Shown here in pieces: positions 41,353 to 52,792 of a DNA stretch of 64,000 bases. The DNA is from Struthio camelus. Taxonomy: Eukaryota; Chordata; Aves; Struthioniformes; Struthionidae. Position 1 is the first letter of the stretch. Each line of letters begins with the position of its first letter. Below the pieces are notes generated by a model. It worked only from the letters and a program-made list of their open reading frames with translations. It did no database searches and was not told where the DNA came from. Position numbers and translations under genes: made by a program. The stretch is from assembly GCF_040807025.1 (NCBI RefSeq), contig NC_090954.1, forward strand, positions 22,262,501 to 22,326,500. Direction: 5' to 3'.

Positions 41353-43788
41353 CTGCACGGCGTCGGCGTCCGACGGCGGCTCTGCCGGGCCTCGGCTGCT
41401 GCTCGGCGTCGGCGTCCCGGGCGCGTCCCCGCTGAGAAGATCCGCGGCGGCCAGGCCGGGCAGCGGGGCCGGCAGCCAAGCGCACTCGGCCACGGCGCGG
41501 CCCGGGGCCACGCACAGGTTGTACGAGTAGGGCAAGGTGCCCTCGCAGAAGTCGGCCGGGAAGGCCGGGCCGGCCCCGGAGAAGCGCTCGGCGCCCAGGC
41601 AGCGCAGGACGGCGGGCGGCCCGGCGCGGCGCACCCGCGCCACCACGGCCAGCGCCACGCTCAGCACCAGCAAGGCGCAGAGCAGCGCCAGCGCCAGCAC
41701 CAGGGAGAACTGCAAATCCGCCGGCGACTCGCCGCCCGCCGCCCGCTCGCTCAGCGCCGGCAGCGCCTCCTGCAAGCTCTCGGCCAGCACCACGTGCAGC
41801 GTGGCCGTGGCCGACAGCGCCGGCTGCCCGTGGTCCTTCACCACCACCACCAGCCGCTGCCGCGGCGCGTCCCGCTCCGACACGGCCCGCGCCGTGCGCA
41901 CCTCGCCGCTGTGCAGCCCCAGCCGGAACAGCGCCGGCTCCGTCGCCTGCACCAGCTCGTACGACAGCCACGCGTTGCGCCCCGAGTCCGCGTCCACCGC
42001 CACCACCTTGGCCGCCAGCCACCCGGCCTCGGCCGACCGCGGCACCACCTCGAACGGGCCCGCGCCGGCGCTCGCCGCCGCCGGCCACAGCACCTGCGGC
42101 GCGTTGTCGTTGCGGTCCAGCACGAAGACGCGCACCGTCGCCGTCGAGCTCCGCGCCGGCGCCCCGCCGTCCTGCGCCCTCACCTCCACGGCGAACTCGC
42201 GGCACTGCTCGTAGTCGAAGGAGCGCTGCGCGTACACCGCGCCGCTCCGCGCCTCCACCGACACGTACGCCGCCGCCGCCGCCGCCTCGCCCGCGCTGCC
42301 GCCCACCAGCCAGTAGCTCACGCGCCCGTTGGCGCCCGCGTCCGCGTCCCGCGCGCGCACGCGCAGCACCGCCGCGCCCGCCGCGTTGTTCTCCGGCACG
42401 TAGGCGCTGTAGGCGCCTTCCTCGAACACCGGCGCGTTGTCGTTCACGTCCGACACCGCCAGCGCCAGCGCGGTGCGGCTGCAGAGCGCCGGGCTGCCCC
42501 GGTCCTTGGCAGTGATTGTGATATTGTAGTCAGAATTTTTTTCTCTGTCCAGGCTATTATCAGTTACTAATTTGTAGGAATTTTTCGAAGCTGATTCCAG
42601 TCTGAAAGGCAAATCGTCGTCTATGTAACAGCTTACATCTCCGTTATCTCCGGAGTCCCTGTCGCGAACATTGATCACCGCTACAACTGTGCCTGGAGCC
42701 GAGTCTTCAGGTATCGGGTTCAAGATAGGCAGGAGGGAAAGTGTTGGAGCGTTGTCGTTCATGTCTAGAATGTCTATGTGGACCTTGGCGTGGCCACTCA
42801 GCCCGCCTCCGTCTTTGGCTTCAATGGTCGCCTCGTAGTATTTGGCCTCTTCGAAATCTAAGGGACCGGTAAGCTTGACCTCACCTGTTCTGGGATCCAG
42901 CCCGAAAAGTTGGCGAGCTCTGTTTCCGATGTCACTGAAAGAGTAGGTAATTTCCGCATTTGTACCTTCGTCACTGTCAGTGGCTTCCACCTGAAAAATT
43001 AAGGAGTCCTCAGGCAAGTTTTCCTCCAGTCGGACCTTGTACATTTCCTTGGTGAATACCGGGGTATTGTCGTTGGCGTCAGTCACATTAATCATAATGT
43101 GTACAGTCCCGGATCTGACTGGATGCCCACCATCCACCGCCATCAGTATCAAATGGTGATTTTCCTGTTTTTCTCGATCTAGCTGTTTCTCCAGTAGCAA
43201 TTCCGCGTGTTTCTTGCCATCGGGATTCTCCTTCACTACTAGGGAAAATAGAGGATTGGGTGTAAGCTGGTAGTTTTGCAAAGAGTTAGCACCAACGTCA
43301 GGGTCTCTGCCACTTCCCAGCGGGAACCTCGCTCCTGGAGGCGTGGATTCCGTTATTTCTAGGTCAACAAATTCTCTGCCGAACTGTGGCGCGTTGTCGT
43401 TGATATCATGAATAGTAACGCTCACATGAAATATATTGAACGGGTTTTCCACCACCGCCTCGAAACTGAGGACACAGGGCGACACGTCCCCGCAGATATC
43501 CTCCCGGTCTATCCTCTCGTTCACACACAGGCTTCCATTATCGTCCGCGATAGCGAAGTATTGCTTTTCGTCATTCGAAACAATGCGCAGCTTGCGCGCC
43601 GGCAGGTCGGCCGGGCTCAGCCCCAGGTCCCGCGCCAGCGGCCCCACCAGGGAGCCGCTGCCCGTTTCCTCGGGAATCGCGTAGCGCAGCCGCTCCGGCG
43701 CCGCCCGGCAGCACAGCGGCAGCAGCACGGCCAACAGCGCGACGTGCCTGGCTGCTGCCCGCCGCTCCGCTGCCACTCTGACATCCAT
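41353..43788 (-). CDS. PCDHGB: Protocadherin gammaB-type variable exon A2
   Basis: The exon codes 812 residues, a near-identical twin of A1. Differences seen: R for Q at residue 10 of the signal peptide, two fewer alanines in the EC6 start (PAASAGAG), and S for L in AVSERD. All six EC domains, helix, EGTLPYSYNLCVA tail and the CAG|GTCTGT end are unchanged. EC1-EC4 are the same, so it should have the same adhesive specificity as A1. The copy may raise the chance of choosing this specificity, or it may be an assembly artefact. Confidence 0.92.
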
Positions 43789-43974
43789 TCTTCGCTTTGC
43801 TGAGCGGTGTTCTGCAGACAATATGAAAATAGGCTCCTCGATCAGCTGAAATAATCCACAAGGGAAATAAATAAATGTAATGACAGTTACCGGGCAGCGG
43901 ACGGGCTGGAGCAGGGCCGGGGCGTTCCTGTTTTTCTCTCTGTCTCCCGTTACGGGGCGGCGCTGCGGGGATAC

Positions 43975-43995
43975 CCAGCGCCAGGGAGGCGCTGG
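43975..43995. promoter_or_regulatory. CTCF-like palindrome in A2 promoter
   Basis: Identical to the element at 3194-3214. Confidence 0.45.
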
Positions 43996-44012
43996 TAAGA
44001 AGGACTGCTCCT

Positions 44013-44040
44013 CCGCGTTGGCCAACAGTGACACCCTGAG
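44013..44040 (-). promoter_or_regulatory. CSE-like promoter element of A2
   Basis: Identical to the A1 element. Confidence 0.6.
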
Positions 44041-47000
44041 TCTAAGAACGGCAGCGTCCAAGGTAAAGTGAACGACTCGAAGCTCCAGTTAAACACATAC
44101 TTAGGAAACACTCGAATCCGGATTGTATATTACGGATATGCAAGTATATGCATGTATATGCAGATATGCAGGAGCGCAAAATAGAAAAATTGTATCTGTG
44201 GAACGTGTGCAGCTAGGTAAACTTATGTCTGATTTCCCTCCACCTGGAAGACTTCTGCAGGACAAACCTTCTGTTACTGCTTGAAGAAAAGCAGGAACCC
44301 TAGTCTCTGTATGCACATTGCCCTGAGAGATCTCTCGGGAGAGTGTGCTGCAGTGTATCTGAACCCACCACCTCCTCTTCACTACCATGGGAAAAAAAAA
44401 AATAAGCGCGATGAGTCCAACCGCTGAAGCACTGCATGGAAAAACCGGTTTGAGTTTCGATAATTGGGAAATCCTGAGCTAACAAGTAGATTACAGATTT
44501 CTTTACCAGTTCGACAGAAGGCAAGTGGTCACTGATGCTCGAGTAGAGCTGGGAATATCAACGCCTGAGAAAAGTAGAGTGGTCACAAGAGAGCTGCCAA
44601 ATCCCATCTCTTTTGACGTTTCTTGCATCAAAACTCAGCGTCATCCTATCAGTGCCATACAACCTAACAGTATCTCTCCTTTGATCTGTGTCTCTTTGAC
44701 AAACTACACTGTCATCTCCTAACTTAGCCAGGTGCTACTGCAGCAGGAGCCATATCTTAAGAACCTTTCCAGGAAAAGGTCGCCGGCGGTGATTGTTGCA
44801 TGAGGAAGCCACAGGAAAAAAATAGACCCTATCCTCAGGGAGAGTCGTTATATCTCGCCTTTGCATTAAAAATGCGTCTTTCCAGTGAAGAAGGAAAGGT
44901 CTGATGGAGGGCTGTATTGCCACAGCCCCTTCATGCAGAGGACATGAAGGGATAAGAAAAACCTTCCACAGCACCTAATTGGTGACCGAGCTCCCGCATA
45001 TATACCAGCGTTGTGTCTTTGTAGATATTGATCAGGCCACCTCCCAACTCAATAGGGTGTCGCTAGAAATCAGGGGAAGATAATTCCTTTTCCCCCAAAT
45101 GTGCACCTTGGCACAATTCAGGGTAACAAATGAACAGTTCGTCCCAAGGAGAACGTAGTGTGGATTTGAACTATTTCAGGAGGAGACAAGAGGGTAGCAG
45201 GCACGTAAGCATATGTATAGGTGGTCCAGGGAGCGTGGAGAAGGCATGGATATGTATGTAGGGATTGGAGGACTTTCTGCTGAAACATGCCGGGATGATT
45301 TCACAACCTCCTATGACAGACTATGGGCAGAGCTGCCAAACACAACCCGGTCACCAATTTGCAACAGGAAGTGATCCCTCCTAATTCATGGGTCCTCTCT
45401 TCCTCTTTGTACTGTCATCCACAATACAGTCATCTCCTAAAATCATGCAGGTGCGAACCAGCCTACATCAAAGATGGAAACATTTTCTTCCCACCCTCAT
45501 GCCGCATATGATTTTATGTCTGAGAGGCAGCAGTGGGAAGGGATAAGGGATACTAAGGTTCATTCACCTGAAGCATAAGGTTATGTCAAAGCTCAAATGC
45601 CCACCACACGCAAAAGGACATATACAAACTCATGGTATTCTGGAAAGGACCTGGATCTGCATGAGAAATCTTTGTACACATTCACCTGAAATCCTACTAT
45701 ATGATTTTCTCTCAACAACCCCGTTTTGAACTCAAAAACAGTGGGATTTATGTCTCAATAGTTTATTTTGCTTAATTTTAAGTTGCAACAGTGTATTGCT
45801 GGGCTAAATGACAGGAAAACAAATAATAGAGCAACACAAACTTACTAAATAACTGTATTTTTGAAGTCCTAAGAAGCCTGTTCAATCTAGGCCAAAATAT
45901 CAGTAAGACAGGAAATAAAGTAGGCCATTTTGAGGATAGCCTATGTCAAAGAGGTATCTTCAAATGCCAGACTGGCATGTTTTGCAGGTAAAAATAATAT
46001 AATATTCTATGGAAATCAAGGGGTAAGATATCTGATTTTCTCTTGTTCCCCACACTCAAAAATCAGAGACATGATGAATAGACTGTGGTGAATCATACTC
46101 TATTTTAAAATATTTTGCCATTCATATTCAGGTCAATATACTCTGCAGATCAATGTCATACTTACACAAAGAAAAGACAAGTAGGATTATATCCAACCCA
46201 AAGGTCCAGTCACTAATGCAATGATTTCATAGCTTAAGAAGACTTTTCAAAGCAGTATTACACCTTGTCAGGTATTTTGAGGTCTTGTTTCCTGACTTGG
46301 GACACATACTTAGAAGGAAATGAGTGTTTAATAAGTTACCATATGCAGAGGAGTAAGGAAATCTGAGAAGGAGGTCAGTGAGTTTTTGTTTAAGGTGCAA
46401 GTATCATCTGTACCTAGACTATGGCTTCTCTGATACTCATAAGAAGAGGCAAATACAACATGATACTTTCTGTAAACTTATAAGCAGAAATAAGTAGTTT
46501 TGCACGTCCATTTCATGGTAATATCCATCAATTTTATGCTTGCTTAGTCGCAAGGAAAAGAGAAAAGTGATAGAAAATCTTGGAAGACCAAATTATTTCT
46601 CTTTTGAATTTTTGTACTATTATTTTGTGATGGGCTTGCAAATGTTTTCCACTGTGTCTGTGGTTTTTTTCATCTGTGTGTCCAAAGTTTATTCTGCCTT
46701 TCATTAAAAAAGAGTGCAAATAATACTGACTGAGAAAAAAATGGAATCTAAAGCAAACACACAGGACTCCACACTAATCTAACAGAACTGCTTATCAAAC
46801 TTGCTGCTTCTCTGCCTCTGTACGTGGTTGGCAGAGAAAAAGGAAATACAAAACAAAGTGGGTTCTTCACTGTGACTCCAGTGAAGAAGTGTTCACTACT
46901 GTAATTTACAGCTGTTTTGCCACAGTTCTGCCTTAAAATTCAGGCGCAGAGCACCTGAAAGTCAGTGAGGTCTCAGGTTGCAAGCTAGGCCCTACATTCT

Positions 47001-47861
47001 TGCTTTGGCCCTTACAGAGGGGTATAGCTCTTCTCATTTTCAGTTGCCCAGCCAACTTCACTGCTGACTCACCTACCTTCCTTTTCCTAATCCAGCCTCT
47101 CACCCTCATTGCATTGCCTGTGCACGCTTTCACTGCCCCATAGCTGTCTGACTATTGGCCCTACATATGCCACAAGCAAGAGTTTAATCCACAGACATAT
47201 TAAGCAAATATATATATTACAAAGCCATCCTTTCATAGCTTTAAACACTGCAGGTAGGTATGCAGACTGCTACTCCTCTAATGCATTTCTAACCTGTTAT
47301 CAGGCACACTGAGGCCTAGCTTTAGGTCATACCAACAAATATGACTAGCATTTGAAACATTCAGCAATTAAGGAAGCCTACTATAATAATTTAGATTACA
47401 GCACTCACAGCAGGTTTTTATAACCCCATTTCTTTGGCGAAATTTATTTGGGCAGAAGGAACTGAGATTGCATGATACCACAGCTGCTTGCTTTATGTAA
47501 TAAGAGAGAAGAGGAATGCAGCAAATCACAAACCTTGACTTCTTCAGCAGAGGCTGAGATAGAGATCCCTCAACTCTCGTCTCAAAACCTTCATAGCCTC
47601 TTTGGCTGTTTCTAACCCTCCACATTTTCAAATGCATATCATCCGAACACCAGCTGCACACACCATTTCTCCCGGTGATGCACCAGGATCGCAGTGTGAA
47701 TATATATACACAAGGGAGGTACATCCGTATGCTGACCACACTATAATGACGAAACAAGCACGTCTTAGAGCATATAAACGATGTAAGGCTGAAGTAAGAG
47801 ACGTGCAGTTTTACAGCAAACACTGGGTCGTGCGACTATTTCCTTAAAAACGCTGTTTAAG
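44041..47861. other. A2-G4 spacer
   Basis: Matches 3260-7080 with only a few substitutions noticed. No gene was recognised. Confidence 0.6.
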
Positions 47862-48239
47862 ATCCTCCTTTACGGACGCGTGCCATTTCCCAGACACGCG
47901 GCCCTTCTCCTAGCCTAAGCTTGGCACCTCTTCCCCCAGCAAAAAATAGTCGTGAACGCAGAGGCACGCTCACGTTCCCACATTCCACAACCACTCGCAA
48001 AACACCGCAGAACAAACCAACCAACCCGAAACAAACCAGAAACAAAATGCGCATGTGCTTCCCCTCGGCAAGACGCACTGAACAGCAACGTGCCGGTACC
48101 CTGAGCTACGCCTCCACTTGCAAAGCCACCGCCCGCCCTCCTCCCTGTACAGGCAGGAAAGGCCGGGGCTAGAGAAGCCTAGAGCAGGCAGGCAGTGAAG
48201 CTTTTCGTAGAGAGCGAAAGTCTCGTCAGAGGCACTCAC
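47862..48239. other. Conserved 3' flank of gammaA exon G4
   Basis: Same as 7081-7458 with two changes noticed. No gene was recognised. Confidence 0.6.
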
Positions 48240-48977
48240 CGGGAGGGCGTCTCCGCTGTCGCTGTCGCTGTCGCTGCCGCTGCCGCTGTCGCTGCCGGCG
48301 CCGGCGGGCTCTTCGGGCAGCAGCGGCGCGCGTTTGTCGGGCGGCGGCGGGGCCGGCAGGGTGTTGGAGCCGCTGGCGCCCGGGCAGCGGCGCTGGCTCT
48401 TGCGCGAGTCGGCGGTGAGCGAGAGCTCGTGCGAGTAGGAGTGGAGGAAGGCGCGGACGCCGTCGATGCCCACGAAGGGCGAGGCCGGGGCGGCGCGCGA
48501 GGCCCCGCTGCCCGCGGCCAGCAGCCGCGAGCGGCGCCAGCGGCGCAGGCGCAGCGCCAGCAGCGCCAGCAGGAAGGCGAGGAAGAGGCACGCCACGGCC
48601 GCCACGGCCAGCACCAGCCAGCGCGTCAGGCTGCCGGCCGGCTCGCCCGGCGCCGCCGCGCCGCTCAGCTCCGACAGCAGCTCCGTCACGCTCTCGGCCA
48701 GCACCACGTGCAGCGTGGCCGTGGCCGACAGCGCCGGCTGCCCGTGGTCCTTCACCACCACCACCAGCCGCTGCCGCGGCGCGTCGCGCGCCACCGGCAG
48801 CCGCGCCGTGCGCACCTCGCCGCTGTGCAGCCCCACGCGGAAGAGCCCCGGCTCCGTCGCCTTGGCCAGCTCGTACGACAGCCACGCGTTCTGCCCCGAG
48901 TCCGCGTCCACCGCCACCACCTTGGCCACCAGCGTCCCGGGCTCCGCCGACCGCGGCGCCAGCTCCACGCCCGACCA

Positions 48978-49020
<43 letters not shown>

Positions 49021-50741
49021 GCCGCCGCCGGGTACAGCACCTGCGGCGCGTTGTCGTTCTCGTCCACGATGAAGAGCCGCACCGACACGTTGCTGCTCAG
49101 CGCCGGCGCGCCCCCGTCCTCCGCCCGCACCCACAGCCCCACCTCGCGCACCTCCTCGTAGTCGAAGGAGCGCAGCGCGTACAGCGCGCCCGTCTCCGCG
49201 TGCACCGACACGTAGGACGAGAGCGGCGCGCCCCGCACCTGCCCCTCGCACAGCCGGTACCGCACGCGCCCGTTCTGCCCCCAGTCCGCGTCCGCCGCCC
49301 GCACCCTCAGCACCAGCGCGCCCTTGCCGTTGTTCTCGGGCAGCCAGGCGCTGTAGCGCGCCTCGCCGAACACCGGCGCGTTGTCGTTCACGTCCAGCAC
49401 CCGCAGCGGCAGCACCGCGCTGCTCCACAGCGCCGGCGACCCGCCGTCCGTCGCCCGCACCGTCACGTTGTACTCCGACACCTCCTCCCGGTCCAGCTCC
49501 CCGTCGGTTACCAGGCTATAGTAATTGTCAAAAGTCCTCTCCAGGCGGAACGGCAGGCTTTCGGCGATGCTGCACCTCACCTCCCCGTTCGCCCCCGAGT
49601 CCCGGTCCTGCACGTTGACAATAGCAACGACTGTCCCCAGCGGCGAATCTTCCGCGACCGGGCTGAACACCGACGTAATGACAATCTCTGGGACGTGGTT
49701 GTTCACGTCAGCAACGGTGATGAGAACCTTGCTGTGGGACGAGAGTCCACCTCCGTCTCGGGCTTGCACGTCCAGCTCATAAAAGGCCCTTCTCTCGAAA
49801 TCCAGCCTTTCTGTGACGGTAATTTCCCCACTCTCCGGGTCCAGTTGAAAAGTCCTGTCCACTTTCTCCGGGACTTTATGGAACGAGTACCTGACTTGGG
49901 CGTTTGGCCCCTCGTCCCTGTCAGTCGCTGTCACCCGCAGCACCCGACTTCCCACGGCCACATCTTCTCTCACGGTCACCTCATACACGGACTGAGTAAA
50001 GGCCGGCGCGTTGTCGTTTCCATCTAACACGACGACGCGGATTGCTGTCGAGCCCGATTTCACCGGACTCCCGCCGTCACTTGCTGTCAGGAGCAAGTTA
50101 TGAACTGCCTGCTCTTCCCGATCCAAAGGGTTCGCTAGTATCAGTACCGGATATTTCACACCATCAGCTCCGGTCCTTACCTCCAGGGTGAAATAGCTGC
50201 TCTGGCTACACTCGTAATTTTGCAGTGAGTTCACCCCGATGTCGGGGTCTTCAGCTTTCTCTAAAGGGAAACGCGTGCCTGGCGCTGTATGCTCTATGAT
50301 TTCTAAGACGCTGTTTCTTGCCGGGAAAACGGGCGAGTTATCGTTAATGTCCTGGATTTCTACCTCCCCTCTGTAGAGCTTCACTGGACTCTTCACAAGA
50401 ATCTCCACATTCAGGACACATTTAGCAACGCCAGAGCAGATGTCCTCTCTGTCTACACGCTCGTTGACAGCTAAATGGCCGTTTTCCAAGTTCAAAGCGA
50501 AATACTGCCGCTTACCTTCGGAAACAACGCGGGCGCCGCGGGCGCGCAGCGCCGCCGGCTCCAGCCCCAGGTCCTTGGCCACGTCGCCCACGAAAGAGCC
50601 CTTCTGCATCTCCTCGGGCACCGAGTAGCGGAGCTGCCCCCACGCCAGCTCCCACGCCGCCACCAAGGCGCACCACAGCAGCGCTCGCCCTCGCCCTCGC
50701 CCTCGCTCTCGCCGGCCCCAGCGCCTCTCTCCAGCCGACAT
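48240..50741 (-). CDS. PCDHGA: Protocadherin gammaA-type variable exon G4
   Basis: The exon codes 834 residues, the twin of G1 including the odd DVNNHVP linker after EC3. Differences seen: R for K in EVRTGADG of EC2, two more GA units at the EC6 start, T for A in ESVTELLSEL, and a different Ser/Asp/Gly repeat before the donor. ATG at 50741; ALP|GTGAGT end. Predicted to share the recognition specificity of G1. Confidence 0.92.
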
Positions 50742-50964
50742 CTCAAAGCTCGTGAAGACTGGCCCGCCGGCCCGGTGCCGGACGAAAGACGGGCCCGCGG
50801 GCCACCGCTCTCGCCGTACTCCTCCTGGCTGAACCTTCTCTCCCAGCAGCAGAACCGGCCGCCTTCCCCGCCGGCCTCTTTCCTGCGCTGTCCTTGCAGT
50901 GCGGCGGCGGCTCCTCTCGCTCAGGCTCGCTTCTGTTCTCGCGGTCCCTGGCTGCCGACCGGCT

Positions 50965-50992
50965 CGTCGTGAGCAAACAGCGACACTTGCAG
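50965..50992 (-). promoter_or_regulatory. CSE-like promoter element of G4
   Basis: Identical to the G1 element. Confidence 0.6.
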
Positions 50993-52780
50993 CCTCCGAC
51001 AATCACTGCAGCGCTCCAGCGCTGCCACGGGGAAACCCTGCCCACCTTTCCGCTCCCCCGATCTGCACACGCCAGTCGCGGCTGTCAGTATGCCCAATAG
51101 CATTGCGTAGGGACACAAGACCACAGCTTCGCGATTCAGGGATGTGTGCGCCCCATCGTATGCCGCAGGCTAATATTAGATTCCCGCCAACTGCTAGGAA
51201 CCTTCCAAGACTCGAGCAACGGTGGAGAAAGGGCATGGTAGGCTGTGATGTGAAAAGTTTGTAGGAGCAACAGGAACGTGGGCAAGACGAGCTGGAATAA
51301 CGGTGCAGTGTGGCCGCTTCGGGGCCGGGGCCGGGGCGGGGGAGAGGGGGGCGGGAAACACAAGCCTTGCTTTCTGCAGCCGTCGTCTATGCTGCAGTAC
51401 GCGGTGCCCTGTTGCAACGGGCGAATCACGTTACGAAAGGCCAGAAGAAAACCCTTTCCAGAAGGGTGGAGGCAGAAAACAGATGGGGTGTGGCGACGCA
51501 CCTCGGCTTATGGAGCTGAGCCTTGGCCTTTTGCTGCCATTCTCACTCATTCCTCCGGACAGTTCTGCCTGCCACGTCGCTTACGTTAGGGCACACGAAC
51601 ACAGCAAAAGGCTGCCGGACTTGAGCAGGTGGCAGCCGCAGTAAAACCTGTACGCCTTTAACGTCGGACACCTTTCTAAATAGCACACGTATGCACCGCT
51701 GCACGTAACGTCCTACAGCGGCCATCCTAGTCCCAGCTCTCCTCGGAGCCCGCAGCCTCACACGGCTCCGTCGCTCCAGCACGTCGCGAAGCAAAAGCGG
51801 GGCTCTGCAGCCGCACCTCACTGGCTTCCAGGCGCCTTGGCATGCCCAGAGCCCCTGCTGCTGTAGCGGCCAACAGCCCACCACCGTGACTGAACTGAGG
51901 CGTTTCGCAGACACTCTCCCCAGGCGTCAAGAAAAATGCTCGGCGCCACCTCGCCCGCTCCCCCGCCCCCGAAAGAACCCTCACACCTGTGAAAGCCTTG
52001 CGGTCCTCTACAGAGGCCGGAACGAAGGAAATATGTGCCCAAAGCTGCTTCCGCAACCCACCTTTAGTTCATCGCAGGAATGGCATTCGGGTGCTTTTAT
52101 TATTTTTATTACTCGGTTTGGAAAAGAAAGGTTTACAGACCCCCCACTCGGTAACTGCGATTCCATGCAATGCCACGGTTTCAGGATATGTGCTGCCCGA
52201 CAGCCTTCATTCAAATAATGCCTTCATAGATCGGCAGGGACTACAACTCTTAGTTCAAAGCATGGGTGGAACACTGTTAAGAGACAGTCAGCATACCGAA
52301 AGGGAATTCGGGGGCAGCGGGGCAGGGGCGGAAGCGAATGCAAACGCTCTAACGGGGGCTACGGCAGTTCGAAGCGACTCGCGCAATTTCTTTGCATCCA
52401 TCCGCTTAGATTTAATACGGCTGCACGATTTTAGTTTCTTTCCTTACAACGACTGGGGCAAGGACGTAACAGGACGTTCTTCAACTAACTCGGCTACACA
52501 AGAACGGAAATACGGTATCAACTGATCGACGAAGTCCAATCAACTTGTTTTCTTTTTTTTGTTGTGGTTCTTTTTTTCTTTTCTTTTTTTTAAGGTGGTG
52601 GCAGCCAACCGCGGTAGTGGCTCAGCATCCGAGGGAAATTGGTGAGGCTACCTGCGACGGCAAGTTTCCTCTGGGGGAATCATTGCCGCGTCTCTTACCC
52701 CGGATCCCTCCCTACCCAGGGGCAACCAAGTGAGGGTATCCCACGCCGCTTTAGGAGGGAAGCGTCAAGCCATTGATTAT
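50993..52780. other. G4-B3 spacer
   Basis: Matches 10200-11985, with the G-rich run at 51321-51355. No gene was recognised. Confidence 0.55.
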
Positions 52781-52792
52781 GCTCACTTAGCG

